Assembly: GCF_014207595.1 (NCBI RefSeq)
Contig: NZ_JACHGY010000001.1
Span: 1,798,001-1,862,000, forward strand
DNA from: Algisphaera agarilytica
GTDB taxonomy: Bacteria > Planctomycetota > Phycisphaerae > Phycisphaerales > Phycisphaeraceae
Direction of reading: 5' to 3'
Length of the DNA stretch: 64,000 bases
Shown here in pieces: positions 17,592-25,950 of the stretch. The position numbers were made by a program, and so were the translations under genes. The stretch's first letter is position 1; the number at the start of each line of letters is the position of its first letter. The notes below the pieces were generated by a model that worked only from the letters and a program-made list of their open reading frames with translations, did no database searches and was not told the DNA's origin.

Positions 17592-17986
17592 AAAAGCAAA
17601 AACTCCTTGCCCACGGAACGGCTAGCTGAGCTCAGCTTCGGAGCGGTGTCCAACGGGGAACACCTAGCTGATTCAAGCCGCCGCGGCGGGCTCGTCTTAC
17701 GGGATTCATATCGCCAAGGAAGGGGCTGAACCTTGAAGATATGCCGCACGACACAATTGTACGCTAACCGTATCAAAAACAAACATTTAAAGAAAATTAG
17801 ATTCGGGCGAATGTTGCATAAGTCCGCTAACAACCCCCCCGCCACTACTGGTGTCGGGTGCTCCAAACCGTGGATTACACACGGTTTATCCGCAGTCATG
17901 AACAGCGTTTAGCGTCGTTTGGGGGCACCAAACAGAATACGAAAAAATATGCAAAAAAGTTTTCCGCCGGCCTCCATGAATTTTGA
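17592..17986. other. AT-rich intergenic region upstream of flgM
   Basis: No convincing gene. On the minus strand a candidate promoter (TTTGTT, 16 bp, TACAAT) lies around 17755-17782. A leader of about 150 nt then contains several short hairpins, including GGTGT/ACACC and the palindrome AGCTGAGCTCAGCT. The distal part near 17760-17820 is much richer in A/T than its surroundings. Confidence 0.4.
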
Positions 17987-18886
17987 TCAGCCGTGGTGCA
18001 CGGCCCACGCCGCGATCGCCGCCTGATGATTCAGGGCCACATCGTGTACGCGGAAGAGCGGGACGCCCGCGGCCACGCCCAGGGCCGTGGTCGCGGCGGT
18101 GCCCCCGGCCGGGTCGGGCTCGATCTTGCCCTCGGGGTCGCCCTGCAGTTTGGCGAGGAAGCTCTTGCGGCTGGTACCCAGCAGCACGGGTTGGCCGGTG
18201 GCGACGTATCGCGGCATCGCCCGGAGGATGGCCAGGTTGTGTTCGACCGTCTTGCCGAAGCCGATGCCCGGGTCGATCACGACTTGCGAACGCTCGACGC
18301 CCGCCGCCACCGCCGCCTCGACGCGCTCGGCGAGAAACGCCTCGATCTCTTGCACCACGTCTTCGTAGCTCGGCGCAGCCTGCATGCTTTTGGGTTGGCC
18401 GTGCATATGCATCAGGCAGATCGGGGCGCTTCGCTCGGCCGCGAGGGTAAGCATGCCCGGGTCTTCGCGGCCGGCGCTGATGTCGTTGAGCATCCCCGCC
18501 CCGGCATCCAGCGCGGCGCGGGCAACCTTGGCCTGCGTGGTGTCGATGCTGATCGCCACGTGTTCGTAGCCCTCGCCGTCGAGCGTGTGGCGGAGCGCTT
18601 CGATCACCCCCGCGGTCCGCTGGATCTGCTGGTCGGCCGAGACCCGCTCCGCCCCGGGCCGGGACGACTCGCCGCCGACGTCGATCAGGTCGGCCCCCTC
18701 GCGGGCCATGACCAGCCCGCGCATCACCGCGACATCCAAATCGTCGTACTTCCCGCCGTCGCTGAAACTGTCGGGCGTGAGGTTGAGGATGCCCATGAGC
18801 CGGGGCCGGTCGAGCGTCATGGTGGGTCGGCCGGGGAACCGAAACTCGGCGGCGGCGGTCGGGTTGTCGGGGGTGGTCGGATTCAT
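17987..18886 (-). CDS. folP: Dihydropteroate synthase
   Basis: About 299 aa TIM-barrel enzyme that joins p-aminobenzoate to dihydropterin pyrophosphate in folate synthesis. Both signatures are present: MGILNLTPDSFSDGG near the N-terminus and LIDVGGESSRPGAERV, together with VVIDPGIGFGKTVEHNL and the C-terminal FRVHDV. The start lies 12 bp downstream of the MATE gene's stop, so the MATE transporter gene is translated first in a likely two-gene operon. Confidence 0.96.
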   Translation of the reverse strand: MNPTTPDNPTAAAEFRFPGRPTMTLDRPRLMGILNLTPDSFSDGGKYDDLDVAVMRGLVMAREGADLIDVGGESSRPGAERVSADQQIQRTAGVIEALRHTLDGEGYEHVAISIDTTQAKVARAALDAGAGMLNDISAGREDPGMLTLAAERSAPICLMHMHGQPKSMQAAPSYEDVVQEIEAFLAERVEAAVAAGVERSQVVIDPGIGFGKTVEHNLAILRAMPRYVATGQPVLLGTSRKSFLAKLQGDPEGKIEPDPAGGTAATTALGVAAGVPLFRVHDVALNHQAAIAAWAVHHG

Positions 18887-18898
18887 GGGGGTGGCGAG

Positions 18899-20317
18899 TT
18901 ACACCTTTACTTTAAGCCAGCCGCCGTGGAAGAACCGGCTGGTAAAGAGTACCCCGCGCATCAGCAGCTCACCGCACAGCGCGTACCACACGCCGATGAG
19001 CCCCATCTCCAGCGTCACGCCGAAGACCCACACCGCCGGTAGCCGGATGCACCAGGTCGAGAAGTTCGACAACAGCATCGGCCAGCGGGTGTCGCCGGCC
19101 CCACGCATTGCTTCGCTGAGGATCAAGTAGCTGCCGAAGCCCAACTGAACAAAGCCGCAGATCCGCACCAGCGTCGGGCTGATCGCCAGGAGTTCGGGCT
19201 GGTCGGTCATCAGCCGCACCCACAGGGTCGGGAACAGGACAAACGTCACGCCCATCAGCGTCATGATGCCCACGCCCACCGCCCAGCAGTACACCACCGC
19301 CCGGCGGGCCAGCGCCTCGCTGCCCGCGCCCAGGTATTGCCCCGCCAGGGTCGCCGCCGCCACGCCAAACGCCATGCCCGGCAGGAAGCTGATGGCTTCG
19401 ATGCGGATCGCCACGATATGCGCACCTTGCAGGGCCGAGCCGTCGCCGGCGATGTCGTTGACCGCGATGAAGCCGACGATCATGAGCACGAAGAAGTTGC
19501 CCAGCCAGTGGCCGAAGCGATCGACGAGGTTGGGCACCGCGATGCGGACGATGCGTTTGATGGTGTGGGCGTGGGGCTGGAGCCGGTGGGGCCGGAGGCG
19601 GATTGGGCCGTTGGGCCGACGCAGGACAAATAGCGTGAGTGCCGCGCCGACGACCCAGGCCACCGCGGTGCCGGTCGCGATGCCCGCCACGCCGTAGCCG
19701 CGCGCGACCAGGCTGACGGTCAGCGCGATGTTGACGATGTTGACCCCGAGCATGATCCAGAACGGGCTTCGCGTGTCGCCCGCCGCAGACAAGGACATCC
19801 CGCCGACAAACAGGATCGCCGCGACCGGCGTGGCCAGAGCGACGATGCGCAGATACGTCGTGGCCAACGCCAGGCTCTCCTCGCGCAGCCCCGCCCAGCC
19901 GCTGATCAGCCCGGCCATGGCGTACACGATGGCGCCGACGATCACGCCCCAGCCGACCGCGAGGATCAGCGCTTGTCCGAGACCGGCGTTCGCCAGGCCA
20001 CGGTGGCGTCCGCCGACCGCACGAGCGATGAGTGCTGCGCCGCCCGAGCCGACCGCCATCATGAGCAGGCCAAGCAGCCAGCCCATGTAGGCCGCCACCG
20101 CGATCGCGTTGGTTGCCTCGACCGACAACCGCCCCGCCACCGCGGTGTCCACCGTCGATACCAGCCAGCTCAGCAACTGCTGCAGGAACGGCCACACCGC
20201 AAGCACATAGACCTGCCGCGGCAGCGACAGCCCTTCGAGCTTCCCGCCCAGGGTGACCTCGGCGGGGCTCGATTCGGGATTATCGATTTCGGATTCGGCG
20301 GCGACGGCTTGAGTCAT
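18899..20317 (-). CDS. MATE-family efflux transporter
   Basis: About 472 aa with twelve predicted membrane helices in two similar halves. The N-lobe PFLQQLLSWLVSTVDTAVAGRL matches the TM1-2 pattern of MATE proteins, and AMRGAGDTRWPMLLS is the second-lobe counterpart of SLSAAGDTRSPFWIM. MATE proteins export cationic drugs or metabolites using Na+ or H+ gradients. It lies immediately upstream of folP with a 12-bp gap. The substrate cannot be predicted. Confidence 0.93.
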   Translation of the reverse strand: MTQAVAAESEIDNPESSPAEVTLGGKLEGLSLPRQVYVLAVWPFLQQLLSWLVSTVDTAVAGRLSVEATNAIAVAAYMGWLLGLLMMAVGSGGAALIARAVGGRHRGLANAGLGQALILAVGWGVIVGAIVYAMAGLISGWAGLREESLALATTYLRIVALATPVAAILFVGGMSLSAAGDTRSPFWIMLGVNIVNIALTVSLVARGYGVAGIATGTAVAWVVGAALTLFVLRRPNGPIRLRPHRLQPHAHTIKRIVRIAVPNLVDRFGHWLGNFFVLMIVGFIAVNDIAGDGSALQGAHIVAIRIEAISFLPGMAFGVAAATLAGQYLGAGSEALARRAVVYCWAVGVGIMTLMGVTFVLFPTLWVRLMTDQPELLAISPTLVRICGFVQLGFGSYLILSEAMRGAGDTRWPMLLSNFSTWCIRLPAVWVFGVTLEMGLIGVWYALCGELLMRGVLFTSRFFHGGWLKVKV

Positions 20318-20354
20318 GGAAGGGGGATCATAGCCCGCCGAGGTTGGCAGAAAC

Positions 20355-21404
20355 CTACATATTATTCGGAAGGTTCACGCGGTAGTCGAGCAGCACGTCG
20401 TCGCCCAACCGTTCGACGTCGATCAGCGACAGCTCCAAAGCGTCGTCCATCGTCTCGCAAACCAACCCTTGGACGGCAGGAAGAGCCGCGGCGTCGCCGA
20501 CGAGCTTGGGGGCGGTGAATACGAGCAGTTGATCCACGAGATTCGCTTGCAGCATCGCCCCGACCAACGTCGCGCCGCCCTCGACCAGGATGTTGGTCAC
20601 GCCCTCGCCGGCGAGCTGCTTCAGTTCTTCGCGCAGGTCGCCCTTCAGCACCGTCACAGGCGGGCCGTTGTCGAGCAGCATCTTCGCGTCGGCGGGTAGG
20701 CGTCCCGAGCGGTCCACGACCAGGCGACGGGCGGTGCGGAGGACGTGGGACGTGTCCGCGGGCCGGGCGGTCAGCGACGGGTTGTCCGTGATCGCGGTGC
20801 CCACCCCGACCATGACCGCGTCCATCCGGCCGCGGATCTGGTGCACCCTGTCCCGGGATGCTTCGTTGCTGATCCATTGGCTGTGCCCCGTCGCGGTGGC
20901 GGTCTTGCCGTCGAGCGTCTGGGCCCACTTCACGATGACCCACGGCAGCCCGTTGGTGACACGCTTGATAAACGCTTCGTTGAGTCGTTGTGCCTCGGCC
21001 TCTTTGATGCCGACTTCCACCTCGATCCCCGCGTCGCGCAGCATCGCGATGCCGCGCCCCGCGACCTCGTGGTACGGGTCCTGCATCGCGATGACCACGC
21101 GCCCGATGCCCGCATCGATCAGCGCCTCAGCACACGGCGGCGTCTTGCCGTGGTGCGAGCAGGGTTCCAACGTGACACACATCGTCAGGCCACGCGGGTC
21201 GATGCCCTTGGCCTTCGCGTCCGCCAACGCATTGACCTCGGCGTGGGCTTCCCCACATTTTTCGTGGTAACCCTCAGCCACGATGTCCCCGTCGCGCAGC
21301 AACACCGCCCCGACCATCGGGTTTGGCTCGACTCGTCCGCGCCCCCGCTCGGCCAACGCCAACGCCCGCTCCATCGCTTTGCTTACCAATTCTGCATCAT
21401 TCAC
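20355..21404 (-). CDS. ribD: Bifunctional riboflavin biosynthesis protein RibD
   Basis: About 349 aa with an N-terminal deaminase and a C-terminal reductase, carrying out two consecutive early steps of riboflavin synthesis. The deaminase zinc site is visible as HAEVNAL and PCSHHGKTPPC. The reductase domain shows WVIVKWAQTLDGK and NILVEGGATL. I chose GTG 21404 because an AGGAAAGGG stretch lies just upstream and homologues start near here; an in-frame TTG at 21434 would add ten residues. The gene stands alone, 37 bp upstream of the MATE gene, on the same strand. Confidence 0.95.
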   Translation of the reverse strand: MNDAELVSKAMERALALAERGRGRVEPNPMVGAVLLRDGDIVAEGYHEKCGEAHAEVNALADAKAKGIDPRGLTMCVTLEPCSHHGKTPPCAEALIDAGIGRVVIAMQDPYHEVAGRGIAMLRDAGIEVEVGIKEAEAQRLNEAFIKRVTNGLPWVIVKWAQTLDGKTATATGHSQWISNEASRDRVHQIRGRMDAVMVGVGTAITDNPSLTARPADTSHVLRTARRLVVDRSGRLPADAKMLLDNGPPVTVLKGDLREELKQLAGEGVTNILVEGGATLVGAMLQANLVDQLLVFTAPKLVGDAAALPAVQGLVCETMDDALELSLIDVERLGDDVLLDYRVNLPNNM

Positions 21405-21503
21405 CGGCGGGCCGCCCTTTCCTGAGACGAACAACCTGACATACTATCTAATGTCGGTTCACAACCGCTCCACGGGGTCACCCAGCTCGAAAGAAGGCTC
21501 GTT

Positions 21504-22346
21504 ATGAAAAAACTCATTGTCCGCGGCGGACTTGTTCTCATCGCTCTCGTCGTTGTTGGCGTGGTCGTGCTCTACTTCTCACTCAACGGCATCATCAAGA
21601 ACGTCGTCGAGACCCAGGGCACCAAGGCCACCGGCGTCGCCACCACGCTCAGCAGCGTCAATCTCAACCCGTTGGGCGGGGCGTTGGCCCTGAGCGATTT
21701 CGAGCTGGCCAGCCCCGAGGGCTTCACCAACCCGTCACTGTTCAAGCTGGGTGGGGCCGACGTCCAGGTGGACACCAGCACCCTGCCGATCCCGGTGATC
21801 GGCAACAAGGGCGACGAGATCGTGGTCGATCGCGTGTACATCGACGGGGCCGAGGTCGTCGTGGCCTTTGAGAACGGCAAGCTGAACCTGAAGGAACTGC
21901 TTAAGCAGATCGAAGAGAACGCCGGGGCCAAGGAAGACAAGCCCGCCGGCGAGGACGCCCCGGCCGAGGAAAGCGAAACGAAGGGCGTGCTCATCAAGGA
22001 CCTGAAGATCACCAACACCAAGGTCCGCGGCGAGATCAGCCTCGTGCCCGGCACGCCGCCGGTGCCGGTGGACTTCGTGATCGCCAACATCGAAGAGAGC
22101 GACTTCCGCGAAGCCGACACCGGTGCGGTCATCGGCTACGTTATCGAGACCATCATGCTCAACGCCACCACCGAGGTGTTCAAGCAGGTCGAGGGCCTGG
22201 GCGATGTGGTCGGCGATCTGGGTGACCTCGGCGTCAAGGCCGTCGAAGACCTCGGCGGCGAAGCGACCAAGGCGATCGATGGTGTCGGAAAGAGCCTCGA
22301 GGAAGGCCTCGGCGGATTGCTCGGCGGGCAAAAGAAAGAAGAGTAA
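21504..22346 (+). CDS. AsmA-like membrane-anchored periplasmic protein
   Basis: About 280 aa. A single N-terminal membrane helix (LVLIALVVVGVVVLYFSL) is followed by an AsmA/DUF748-like region: SSVNLNPLGGALALSDFELA, VDRVYIDGAEVVVAFENGKLNLKEL and VLIKDLKITNTKVRGEI. Between these runs a Glu/Asp/Ala-rich linker. The C-terminus is a Gly/Asp/Leu-rich amphipathic helix. AsmA-like proteins span the periplasm and are tied to outer-membrane lipid homeostasis; this is a short version. AAGAAGG precedes ATG 21504. Confidence 0.65.
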   Translation: MKKLIVRGGLVLIALVVVGVVVLYFSLNGIIKNVVETQGTKATGVATTLSSVNLNPLGGALALSDFELASPEGFTNPSLFKLGGADVQVDTSTLPIPVIGNKGDEIVVDRVYIDGAEVVVAFENGKLNLKELLKQIEENAGAKEDKPAGEDAPAEESETKGVLIKDLKITNTKVRGEISLVPGTPPVPVDFVIANIEESDFREADTGAVIGYVIETIMLNATTEVFKQVEGLGDVVGDLGDLGVKAVEDLGGEATKAIDGVGKSLEEGLGGLLGGQKKEE

Positions 22347-22377
22347 GCAGCGCGATACTTGGGTGATTGTTTTCGGA

Positions 22378-22509
22378 TCGCCTGCGCGGCGGGCGGCAGG
22401 GGCTCTGCCCCTGCACCCCGAAGGCAATAAAACGACCGATGCACCACGAGCCTGCGCGATTCGATGGGGGTACAGGGGGATATCCCCCTGCCGCCCGCCG
22501 TGCAGGCGA
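22378..22509. repeat. 132-bp MITE-like element with 25-bp terminal inverted repeats
   Basis: TCGCCTGCGCGGCGGGCGGC and following bases (22378-22402) and their inverse (22485-22509) match at 24 of 25 positions. The interior has no ORF of note, so the element is non-autonomous. It lies between the AsmA-like and PPK2 genes. Confidence 0.88.
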
Positions 22510-22540
22510 CCTGCAGATTTAACTTAAGAGTTTCAATTTC

Positions 22541-23398
22541 TTATTCGATCACGATCGACGCGGGGTCGAAGTTCACTTTCGGCGGCTGGGGGTTCATCTT
22601 GTCGAGTGTTTCGACGAGCACCTTGGTGATCAGCAGGTTGCGGAACCACCGCCGTTCGCCGGGGACGACGTACCACGGGGCGTGGTCGGTTGAGCACTTG
22701 GAGAGGGTCGTGTTGAACTCTTCCATGTACTCCTCCCAGTGTGCCCGTTCGGTGAGGTCTTCGGGGTTGAACTTCCAGTGCTTGTCGGGCCGATCGAGTC
22801 GGCGTTGGAGGCGCTGCTTCTGGTAGTCCTTGGAGATGTGGATCATGAATTTGACCACCGCGGTACCTTCGTCGGTGAGCATCTTTTCGAACGCGTTGAT
22901 GTGGTCGTAGCGCTGCTTAATCACGTCTTTCGGGGCCCAACCCTTGACCTTGACGATGAGCGTTTCTTCGTAGTGCGAGCGGTTGAACACGCCGATGTTG
23001 CCGTCGGCAGGGGTGTGGTGGTGGACGCGCCAGAGGTAGTCGTGGGCGAGCTCTTCCTTGGTCGGGGCTTTGAACGAAGTGACCTGGCAGCCCTCGGGGT
23101 TGACCGGGCCGAACACGTGGCGGACGGTGGAGTCTTTGCCCGCGGCGTCCATCGCCTGGAGCACGACGAGCAGCGATCGCTTACCCTCGGCGTACAGCCG
23201 TTCCTGCAAGTCGACGAGGTGGTGGGACAGTGCGCCGAACGCGTCCTGGCCGTAGTCCTTCTCGATCGGGCCTTCGTAGCGGGTCGGGCGGTCGTGGACA
23301 TCGACGCCCTTGCCGGGCTTGACGATGTAGTCGTCGGTGTCGAGCTGTTGGTCGAGGAGCGAAAGGTCGAAGTCGGCGAGGTGGGCGGGTGGTGTCAA
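22541..23398 (-). CDS. Polyphosphate kinase 2 family protein
   Basis: About 285 aa, the single-domain PPK2 length. It has the Walker A-like LQAMDAAGKDSTVRHVF (80-96), the Walker B-like GVFNRSHYEETLIVKV, and the lid region with QRLQRRLDRPDKHWKFN. PPK2 enzymes transfer phosphate between polyphosphate and nucleotides; class cannot be set by eye. It lies 17 bp downstream of the next upstream gene (23416-24615), suggesting an operon. Confidence 0.93.
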   Translation of the reverse strand: MTPPAHLADFDLSLLDQQLDTDDYIVKPGKGVDVHDRPTRYEGPIEKDYGQDAFGALSHHLVDLQERLYAEGKRSLLVVLQAMDAAGKDSTVRHVFGPVNPEGCQVTSFKAPTKEELAHDYLWRVHHHTPADGNIGVFNRSHYEETLIVKVKGWAPKDVIKQRYDHINAFEKMLTDEGTAVVKFMIHISKDYQKQRLQRRLDRPDKHWKFNPEDLTERAHWEEYMEEFNTTLSKCSTDHAPWYVVPGERRWFRNLLITKVLVETLDKMNPQPPKVNFDPASIVIE

Positions 23399-23415
23399 GG
23401 AATCGGTGTCCTGAG

Positions 23416-24615
23416 TTAGGGGTCCGGGCCGGACCCGTTTTCGGCGTATTCCATAGCATACTCCAGCGCGAGCAACGCCTCGCCCAGGCGGTACATCCGG
23501 TCGGGCCCGTCGTACTCGGGGAGGCCTGAGCTCTGGCCGATGACGCGGCGGGTGGCGACCTCGGCCGTGCGGCGGTCATCGAGCTTGACCGCCAACCGCA
23601 GCAGCGGCGCCCAGGTCTCGACGCCGGCCCAGGTGTCCTGCTCGCCGCGCAGCCGACGCCCGGTGTCCGCGTGGTAGTACAGCCGCAGCTGGGGCATGCG
23701 GTCTCGCGCGAACTCCAGCACCCGCTGCGAGACCGCGGGGTTGGTCCGCGCGCAGCGCTCCGCCACGGTGAGGACGTTGCTGAGCTGTTCGATTCCGTTG
23801 GCCGAGTACAGGCCGTCGCCCACAAGGTGGGGCATAACCGTGGCCACCTCGGGGCGGATCATCTGGTGCAAGAGTCCCGCGGGGGTTTGGGCGTTATCGA
23901 TGAGTTTCGCGGATTCGGCCACGACTTGATCCCAATCTTCTTTGCCTTCCAGGCCCGCCTCTATCACGGTGGTGAGCAGGTCGGGGTCGTAGTCGACGAG
24001 GAACGAGTTGGTGATGAAGTTGTAGATGTCCGGGTGGAGGTTGAAGTAGTTGCGGATCATCCAGGTGCCGTTGTCGCGCGCGGCGTGGCGGGCGTAGGCG
24101 TCGAGGATCAGGGCGACGGTGGCGCGGTCTTCGTCGAGGCCGAAGGCTTCGCTGCCGTGCCAGAGCGCCTCGGCGGCGCGGAGGGCTTCGGTCGTGCCCG
24201 ACGCGTCTTGCTGGAGCTCGCCTTCGGGTGGATTGGGGCGGTAACGCCACGCGACCATGCCGTGAGCGGGGTCGCCGGGGACACGCTCGACCAGGAGCTG
24301 GGTCAGGATGATCTCGCGCAGCGGGTTGTAAAGCGCGCGGTCGTTCGACATCGCGGCGAAGGTGGCGAGTTGGGTGACGTCCACGGCATAGACCGCGCCG
24401 TCCTCGCGCTGCAGCTCGCCGTTCTGCACCGAAGCGAACGCCGCGGCCCGCAGCCGATCCCGCGCGGCGGCGACGTCGGTGTCGGCATACTTCGCGCTGC
24501 GCTGCGACACCGCGATCCAGACCGCGGGGACCACCAGAAGCAGCAGCAACACCCGCACCGGCGTCCAGAATCGGCGGTCGGGCGTCTGCAATCGGGTTGA
24601 ATCCAAGTCCTGCAT
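23416..24615 (-). CDS. Membrane-anchored alpha-helical protein, possibly six-hairpin glycosidase-like
   Basis: About 399 aa. The N-terminus has one membrane helix (VLLLLLVVPAVWIAVS, about 20-37), so the bulk is probably periplasmic. The rest is helix-rich with many Trp/Tyr and patterns such as GTTEALRAAEALWHGSEAF and NGTWMIRNYFNLHPD, suggestive of an (alpha/alpha) toroid as in GH8-type hydrolases. I cannot identify catalytic residues, so the family is a guess. ATG 24615 is preferred to the adjacent GTG 24618. It is probably co-transcribed with the PPK2 gene. Confidence 0.65.
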   Translation of the reverse strand: MQDLDSTRLQTPDRRFWTPVRVLLLLLVVPAVWIAVSQRSAKYADTDVAAARDRLRAAAFASVQNGELQREDGAVYAVDVTQLATFAAMSNDRALYNPLREIILTQLLVERVPGDPAHGMVAWRYRPNPPEGELQQDASGTTEALRAAEALWHGSEAFGLDEDRATVALILDAYARHAARDNGTWMIRNYFNLHPDIYNFITNSFLVDYDPDLLTTVIEAGLEGKEDWDQVVAESAKLIDNAQTPAGLLHQMIRPEVATVMPHLVGDGLYSANGIEQLSNVLTVAERCARTNPAVSQRVLEFARDRMPQLRLYYHADTGRRLRGEQDTWAGVETWAPLLRLAVKLDDRRTAEVATRRVIGQSSGLPEYDGPDRMYRLGEALLALEYAMEYAENGSGPDP

Positions 24616-24635
24616 CACGTTCGATTTTACTCGCC

Positions 24636-24667
24636 CAAAGCCCGGGGATGGCTATCCCCGGGCTTTG
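24636..24667. repeat. Perfect 13-6-13 palindrome between divergent genes
   Basis: CAAAGCCCGGGGA (24636-24648) and its exact inverse (24655-24667) lie in the 68-bp gap between two divergent start codons. The position suits an operator or a short REP element rather than a terminator. Confidence 0.8.
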
Positions 24668-24683
24668 CCTGCATCATGGAGCC

Positions 24684-25841
24684 ATGAGCGAAGACTCTCC
24701 CCGCGTCCGCCACGTCGTCGGCTGCATGACCGGCACCAGCCTCGACGGCCTCGACGCCGCGCTCGTCCGCATCACCGGCACGGGCCTGGACATGACCGCC
24801 GAGTTCGTCGGCATGGTTAGCGCCCCCCTGCCTGATGCGCTGCGTACCACACTCCTGTCGATGGCCAACGGCGAATCGCATCCGCCCATCGAGTTCATGC
24901 GGGCCGCGCGGTACTTGGGCGTCGTCCACGCCGAGGCCGTCGCGCAACTCCTCAGCACGCACGCCTCAGACCTTAAGCCGGATTTCATCGTCGCCCACGG
25001 CCAAACCATCTGGCACGCCCCCCCCGACCGGTTGAGTTGGCAGTTGTTCGATCCCTGGCCGATCGTACGAGCCCTGCAGTTACCCGTTTGTTACGACCTG
25101 CGGCAGGCGGATTTGGTTGCGGGAGGCGAGGGGGCGCCGATCACGCCGATTACCGACTGGGTCATGTATCGAAAGCCTGGGAAGAAACGGTGTGTCTTGA
25201 ATCTTGGTGGTATCGCAAACATCACCGTACTCCCGTCGAATGGGATGATTACTGATGTGATGGCTGAAGATGTTGGTCCATGCAATTTGCTTATAGATCA
25301 AGCGGTCAGGCTGCTTCACCCTCACGAATCTATGGATCGCGACGGCAAGTTTTCTCGGGACATTTCTACGATCAGCACGGTGTTCTACGAGATTCGGAAA
25401 GCTCCGTTCTTCTCGAGACCTAGACCAAGGACGACCGGTCGAGAAGATTTTGATATGGAATGGCTTCGCGATGTTGCACGAAAAAGTGAGGCCAATGCCG
25501 ATTGCTGGGTGGCTTCGGTGGTTGAGGCGGCTGCCCGTCTCGCTTTGGCTGAGCTTGGGCTTGAAGATGGCGACGAGTTGATTTTGGCCGGAGGGGGCAC
25601 GCGGAATCCTACTTTGCTGAAAAACATCAGAGATAGAGCGACGCGCTGGGGCGATCGTCAAGTAGCGGTTGGCACATCCGACGAATTCGGCATCCCCTGC
25701 GAAGCGCGTGAGGCGATGGGGTTTGCGGTGCTTGGGGCGTTGTCGCAGGACGGCGTGCCGATCACGCTGCCGCAGGTGACCGGAGCAGAGACGCCGGGCG
25801 TGGCGGGGGTTTGGGCGTATCCCGACGGGTCATCAGCGTGA
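24684..25841 (+). CDS. anmK: Anhydro-N-acetylmuramic acid kinase
   Basis: About 385 aa. It phosphorylates and opens anhydro-MurNAc released from peptidoglycan, giving MurNAc-6-phosphate for MurQ. The N-terminal GCMTGTSLDGLDAALV is diagnostic; VAHGQTIWH, LNLGGIANIT and LILAGGGTRNPTLL are also present. GGAG (24678-24681) supports ATG 24684. It precedes murQ by 109 bp, with a palindrome between. The middle third (about 25160-25670) uses clearly more A/T-ending codons than the ends, as if part of the gene had been replaced by recombination. Confidence 0.95.
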   Translation: MSEDSPRVRHVVGCMTGTSLDGLDAALVRITGTGLDMTAEFVGMVSAPLPDALRTTLLSMANGESHPPIEFMRAARYLGVVHAEAVAQLLSTHASDLKPDFIVAHGQTIWHAPPDRLSWQLFDPWPIVRALQLPVCYDLRQADLVAGGEGAPITPITDWVMYRKPGKKRCVLNLGGIANITVLPSNGMITDVMAEDVGPCNLLIDQAVRLLHPHESMDRDGKFSRDISTISTVFYEIRKAPFFSRPRPRTTGREDFDMEWLRDVARKSEANADCWVASVVEAAARLALAELGLEDGDELILAGGGTRNPTLLKNIRDRATRWGDRQVAVGTSDEFGIPCEAREAMGFAVLGALSQDGVPITLPQVTGAETPGVAGVWAYPDGSSA

Positions 25842-25866
25842 GGGGTGATAATCCCGGGCCTGGTTG

Positions 25867-25938
25867 TTTAGCGGGCGATCGCAGATCGCCGATGGTCTCA
25901 GATAGCTACCAACCGGCGATCTCCGATCGCCCGCTAAA
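25867..25938. repeat. 24-bp-arm inverted repeat (TTTAGCGGGCGATCG family)
   Basis: Arms 25867-25890 and 25915-25938 match at 23 of 24 positions around a 24-nt centre. It lies between anmK and murQ, 12 bp before the murQ start, so its hairpin could affect murQ translation. Confidence 0.85.
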
Positions 25939-25950
25939 CTGGGAATTGCC

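Noticed and set aside
17588-17899. 103-codon frame upstream of flgM
   Set aside because: It runs through the promoter and leader, has no ribosome site, and its codon use does not fit.
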